A DNA stretch of 64,000 nt from an uncultured Psychroserpens sp. Lineage in GTDB: Bacteria; Bacteroidota; Bacteroidia; Flavobacteriales; Flavobacteriaceae. The stretch is taken from NCBI GenBank assembly GCA_947488655.1, contig CANKZZ010000006.1, positions 62,001 through 126,000 of the forward strand, given 5' to 3'. The notes beneath the pieces are model-generated. The model worked only from the letters and a program-made list of their open reading frames with translations. It was not told the DNA's origin and did no database searches. The translations under genes and the position numbers were made by a program. Positions 62,428-64,000 of this stretch are shown in pieces (the first letter of the stretch is position 1; every line of letters starts with the position of its first letter).

Positions 62428-62706
62428 TTAAATTTTTTTTGTGTGAATGGTGCAGGTTAATAAAATCATTAAACCCAAGATTACTAAAAATTGCCATCCA
62501 AAAGGATTGCCTTCCCAAATCATAAAAAAGATTGCAACAACAGTGAAATAGATGTAGATTAATTTTTCCTTCGGAAATGCGATAAAAAACAAAACCGCAG
62601 CTAAAATTTGAAGAATTCCAGTGAGCATTAACCCGTAACCAAGCCAAATTAAGCAAAGTAGTGCGATGATATTTATAACTTTAGATATTTGTAGAATAGT
62701 TTTCAT
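62428..62706 (-). CDS. Small membrane protein, family A (shortest member)
   Basis: 92 residues with three to four helices: VINIIALLCLIWLGYGLMLT, GILQILAAVLFFIAFPKEKL, IYFTVVAIFFMIWEGNPFGW and FLVILGLMILLTCTI. The GILQILAAVLFFIAF block corresponds to LGALQIISAIILLLSW in the gene at 62038. Its start is preceded at 17 bases by operator copy 2. It lies between the regulator and the rest of the cluster and may be a separate transcript. Confidence 0.65.
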   Translation of the reverse strand: MKTILQISKVINIIALLCLIWLGYGLMLTGILQILAAVLFFIAFPKEKLIYIYFTVVAIFFMIWEGNPFGWQFLVILGLMILLTCTIHTKKI

Positions 62707-62723
62707 AATTTTAGTGTTATAGA

Positions 62724-62745
62724 ACTTTCAGAAAATATTGAAAGT
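62724..62745 (-). promoter_or_regulatory. Operator-like palindrome, copy 2 (in front of the gene at 62428)
   Basis: ACTTTCA (62724-62730), GAAAATAT, TGAAAGT (62739-62745), the same 22 bases and nearly the same distance to the start codon as copy 1. The flanking A/T-runs are also alike, so the promoter region was duplicated together with the gene. Confidence 0.7.
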
Positions 62746-62761
62746 AGTGTTTAAATTTTTT

Positions 62762-63265
62762 TTATTTTATTAGTTTAAGTAAAGACTTTGTAATCCAGTT
62801 TTGCTTTTGATTTACTAATTTGTTAATCATATCATCGGCTGTTTCGGTTAAATCATGTAATGCCTTAGTTTGTTTAATCAACTCTTTTGTCGCTTCGGTT
62901 CCGTCATCTTTAATAGAGGAGACTTCTTTTAATACTTTTATAACGGGCTGGATTTCTCTACGACTACGTTCTTTAGCAATCACTCTTGCCAATTCTTGTA
63001 CATCTTTTTCTGTCGTAAAATACTCTTTACGCTCTCCAGGAATAATCTCTTTAGTTACAATTCCCCAATCCATCAATTGACGTAAATTCATACTTGTATT
63101 ACCACGAGAAATTTGAAGATCTTCCATAATATCTTCCATAGACAAAGGTTTTGTAGAAATAAAAAGTAAGGCTTGTATTTGTGCCATTGCTTTATTAATT
63201 CCCCAAAGAGAACCTAAACTTCCCCAAGTACTTACAAATTTTATTTTAGCTTCGTCGTAATTCAT
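62762..63265 (-). CDS. GbsR/MarR-family transcriptional regulator
   Basis: 167 residues. KFVSTWGSLGSLWGINKAMA opens the winged-helix domain in the GbsR manner. STKPLSMEDIMEDLQISRGN and TSMNLRQLMDWGIVTKEIIP form the helix-turn-helix, with the wing at PGERKEYFTT. The C-terminal part is helical and probably dimerises. GbsR of Bacillus represses choline-uptake genes; here the ligand is unknown. The ATG at 63265 is preferred to an in-frame TTG at 63286, because that codon overlaps a promoter box. The gene heads the leftward cluster and has a palindrome in front of it. Confidence 0.9.
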   Translation of the reverse strand: MNYDEAKIKFVSTWGSLGSLWGINKAMAQIQALLFISTKPLSMEDIMEDLQISRGNTSMNLRQLMDWGIVTKEIIPGERKEYFTTEKDVQELARVIAKERSRREIQPVIKVLKEVSSIKDDGTEATKELIKQTKALHDLTETADDMINKLVNQKQNWITKSLLKLIK

Positions 63266-63283
63266 TTTTGTTGTTTTACATGA

Positions 63284-63291
63284 CAAATATA
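63284..63291 (-). promoter_or_regulatory. -7 promoter box of the GbsR-type regulator gene
   Basis: The minus strand reads TATATTTG, 18 bases before the ATG at 63265, with operator copy 3 starting 10 bases further upstream. A repressor bound there would cover the -33 region, consistent with autoregulation. Confidence 0.55.
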
Positions 63292-63301
63292 TTAAATATT
63301 T

Positions 63302-63329
63302 TAAACTTTCAATAATAATTGAAAGTTTA
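63302..63329 (-). promoter_or_regulatory. Operator-like palindrome, copy 3 (perfect 12-base arms)
   Basis: TAAACTTTCAAT (63302-63313), AATA, ATTGAAAGTTTA (63318-63329): a perfect inverted repeat containing the same ACTTTCA-N8-TGAAAGT core as copies 1 and 2. It lies between the regulator promoter and the terminator of the peptidase gene. Confidence 0.75.
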
Positions 63330-63333
63330 TTTT

Positions 63334-63363
63334 AAAATAAAAACCGAAGCTGTTAAACTTCGG
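63334..63363 (-). terminator. Intrinsic terminator after the M3 peptidase gene
   Basis: On the minus strand CCGAAG and CTTCGG (63358-63363 and 63344-63349 in plus coordinates) form a stem over an 8-base loop, followed by a T-rich run. It begins 8 bases after the peptidase stop. Confidence 0.75.
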
Positions 63364-63371
63364 CTTTAATT

Positions 63372-64000
63372 TTATAGCTTTTCTATTAATCCTGCACGCT
63401 TAAGCAACGCATCTGGTCTAGGCTCTTTACCTCTAAAACGTTTATATAAAATCATTGGGTCTTCAATACCACCTTGAGATAAGACATTATCTTTAAATTT
63501 TTTAGCAACGTCTTTACTAAAAACACCTTCTTCTAAGAAATACTCAAAGGCATCTGCATCTAAAACTTCTGCCCATTTATAACTATAATAGCCAGAGCTG
63601 TAACCTCCTTGAAAAATATGAGAAAATGCTGTACTCATACAATTTTCTGCTACATCAGGATAGAGTTTTGTGTTTGCAAAAGCTTGAGACTCGTGAGCTT
63701 TTACATTTGTAATAGCTGTTGGGTCTTGTCCATGCCAAGACATATCTAATAAGCCAAAACTAATTTGACGTAGTGTTTGTATCCCTTCATGAAAAGTTGC
63801 AGACGCCTTAATTTTTTCAATAAGTTCCATTGGGATAACCTCTCCAGTTTCATAATGCGTTGCAAATAACTCTAGCGCTTCTTTTTCGTAACACCAGTTT
63901 TCTAAGACTTGAGAAGGTAGCTCTACAAAATCCCAAAACACACTTGTACCAGATAAACTAGGGTAAGTTGTATTTGCCAACATACCATGTAACCCATGAC
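63372..64000 (-). CDS. M3-family metallopeptidase (Dcp/oligopeptidase A-like), C-terminal part
   Basis: About 208 residues are visible; the frame is open at the right edge of the window, so the gene begins outside it. The first visible codons read HGLHGMLANTTYPSLSGTSV, which in M3 peptidases directly follows the H-E-F-G-H zinc motif. FWDFVELPSQVLENWCYEKE, the segment with YSSGYYSYKWAEVLDADAF (Tyr and His/Tyr substrate contacts) and the end FRGKEPRPDALLKRAGLI are all family hallmarks. The enzyme removes dipeptides or cuts short peptides, in the cytosol or periplasm. A terminator follows. Confidence 0.92.
   Translation of the reverse strand, partial: HGLHGMLANTTYPSLSGTSVFWDFVELPSQVLENWCYEKEALELFATHYETGEVIPMELIEKIKASATFHEGIQTLRQISFGLLDMSWHGQDPTAITNVKAHESQAFANTKLYPDVAENCMSTAFSHIFQGGYSSGYYSYKWAEVLDADAFEYFLEEGVFSKDVAKKFKDNVLSQGGIEDPMILYKRFRGKEPRPDALLKRAGLIEKL

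Overview
The window looks like chromosomal DNA of a marine or cold-water member of the Flavobacteriaceae (Bacteroidota). By eye it is AT-rich, about one third GC. Genes are densely packed and often joined by ATGA overlaps, ribosome binding sites are weak, and many genes have the Bacteroidota promoter box TAnnTTTG. Secreted proteins include a type IX secretion C-terminal domain and several lipoproteins. No tRNA, rRNA, CRISPR array, transposase, integrase or phage gene was found. Everything resembles core or strain-variable chromosome.

Layout. 1-3.6 kb: end of a GNAT gene, kdsA (Kdo synthesis), a small membrane protein and typA/bipA. 3.7-21.6 kb: a surface-polysaccharide locus. It holds a methyltransferase, two tandem membrane enzymes of the alkaline-phosphatase/sulfatase fold, a FemAB/GNAT-like acyltransferase, a DegT aminotransferase, two adjacent Wzx-type flippases, two hexapeptide acyltransferases, four glycosyltransferases, an FdtA/QdtA-type ketoisomerase and a secreted beta-helix protein. 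The aminotransferase, ketoisomerase and acyltransferases together suggest a 3-acylamino-3,6-dideoxyhexose. 21.6-39 kb: ftsE, a TPR protein and outer-membrane barrel pair, an exported amidohydrolase, a four-gene operon (YkgJ-type Cys-cluster protein, thioredoxin-fold protein, sterol-desaturase-like hydroxylase, GDPD lipoprotein), a pair of related small secreted proteins, a NamZ-like lipoprotein divergent from a LolC/E-type permease, a cysteine/cystathionine synthase and a NUDIX hydrolase. 39-53.7 kb: a 1344-residue FG-GAP/UnbV/vanadium-haloperoxidase-like fusion with a sorting domain, a SprT-like protein, manC, a DUF389 protein, mlaF-mlaE, a PafA-like phosphatase, a NUC1 nuclease, and a glycosyltransferase/FkbM/ketoacyl-synthase-III operon. 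53.7-64 kb: gcvP, a UbiA-like protein, an ECF sigma and zinc-finger pair, then a long leftward cluster headed by a GbsR/MarR-type regulator, ending with an M3 peptidase fragment.

The most interesting unit is the cluster at 58425-63329. A GbsR-type regulator is followed by five very small membrane proteins in two paralogous families, a DCC-family (DUF393) thiol protein, a TIGR01777 epimerase-like protein and a DUF2071 protein. Three copies of one operator-like palindrome, ACTTTCA-N8-TGAAAGT, lie just upstream of the regulator and of two of the small membrane genes. A second signal at whole-window scale is the octamer TTCCGAAG, found 23 times on the two strands where about one copy is expected. 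It occurs in several reading frames and sometimes forces rare codons.
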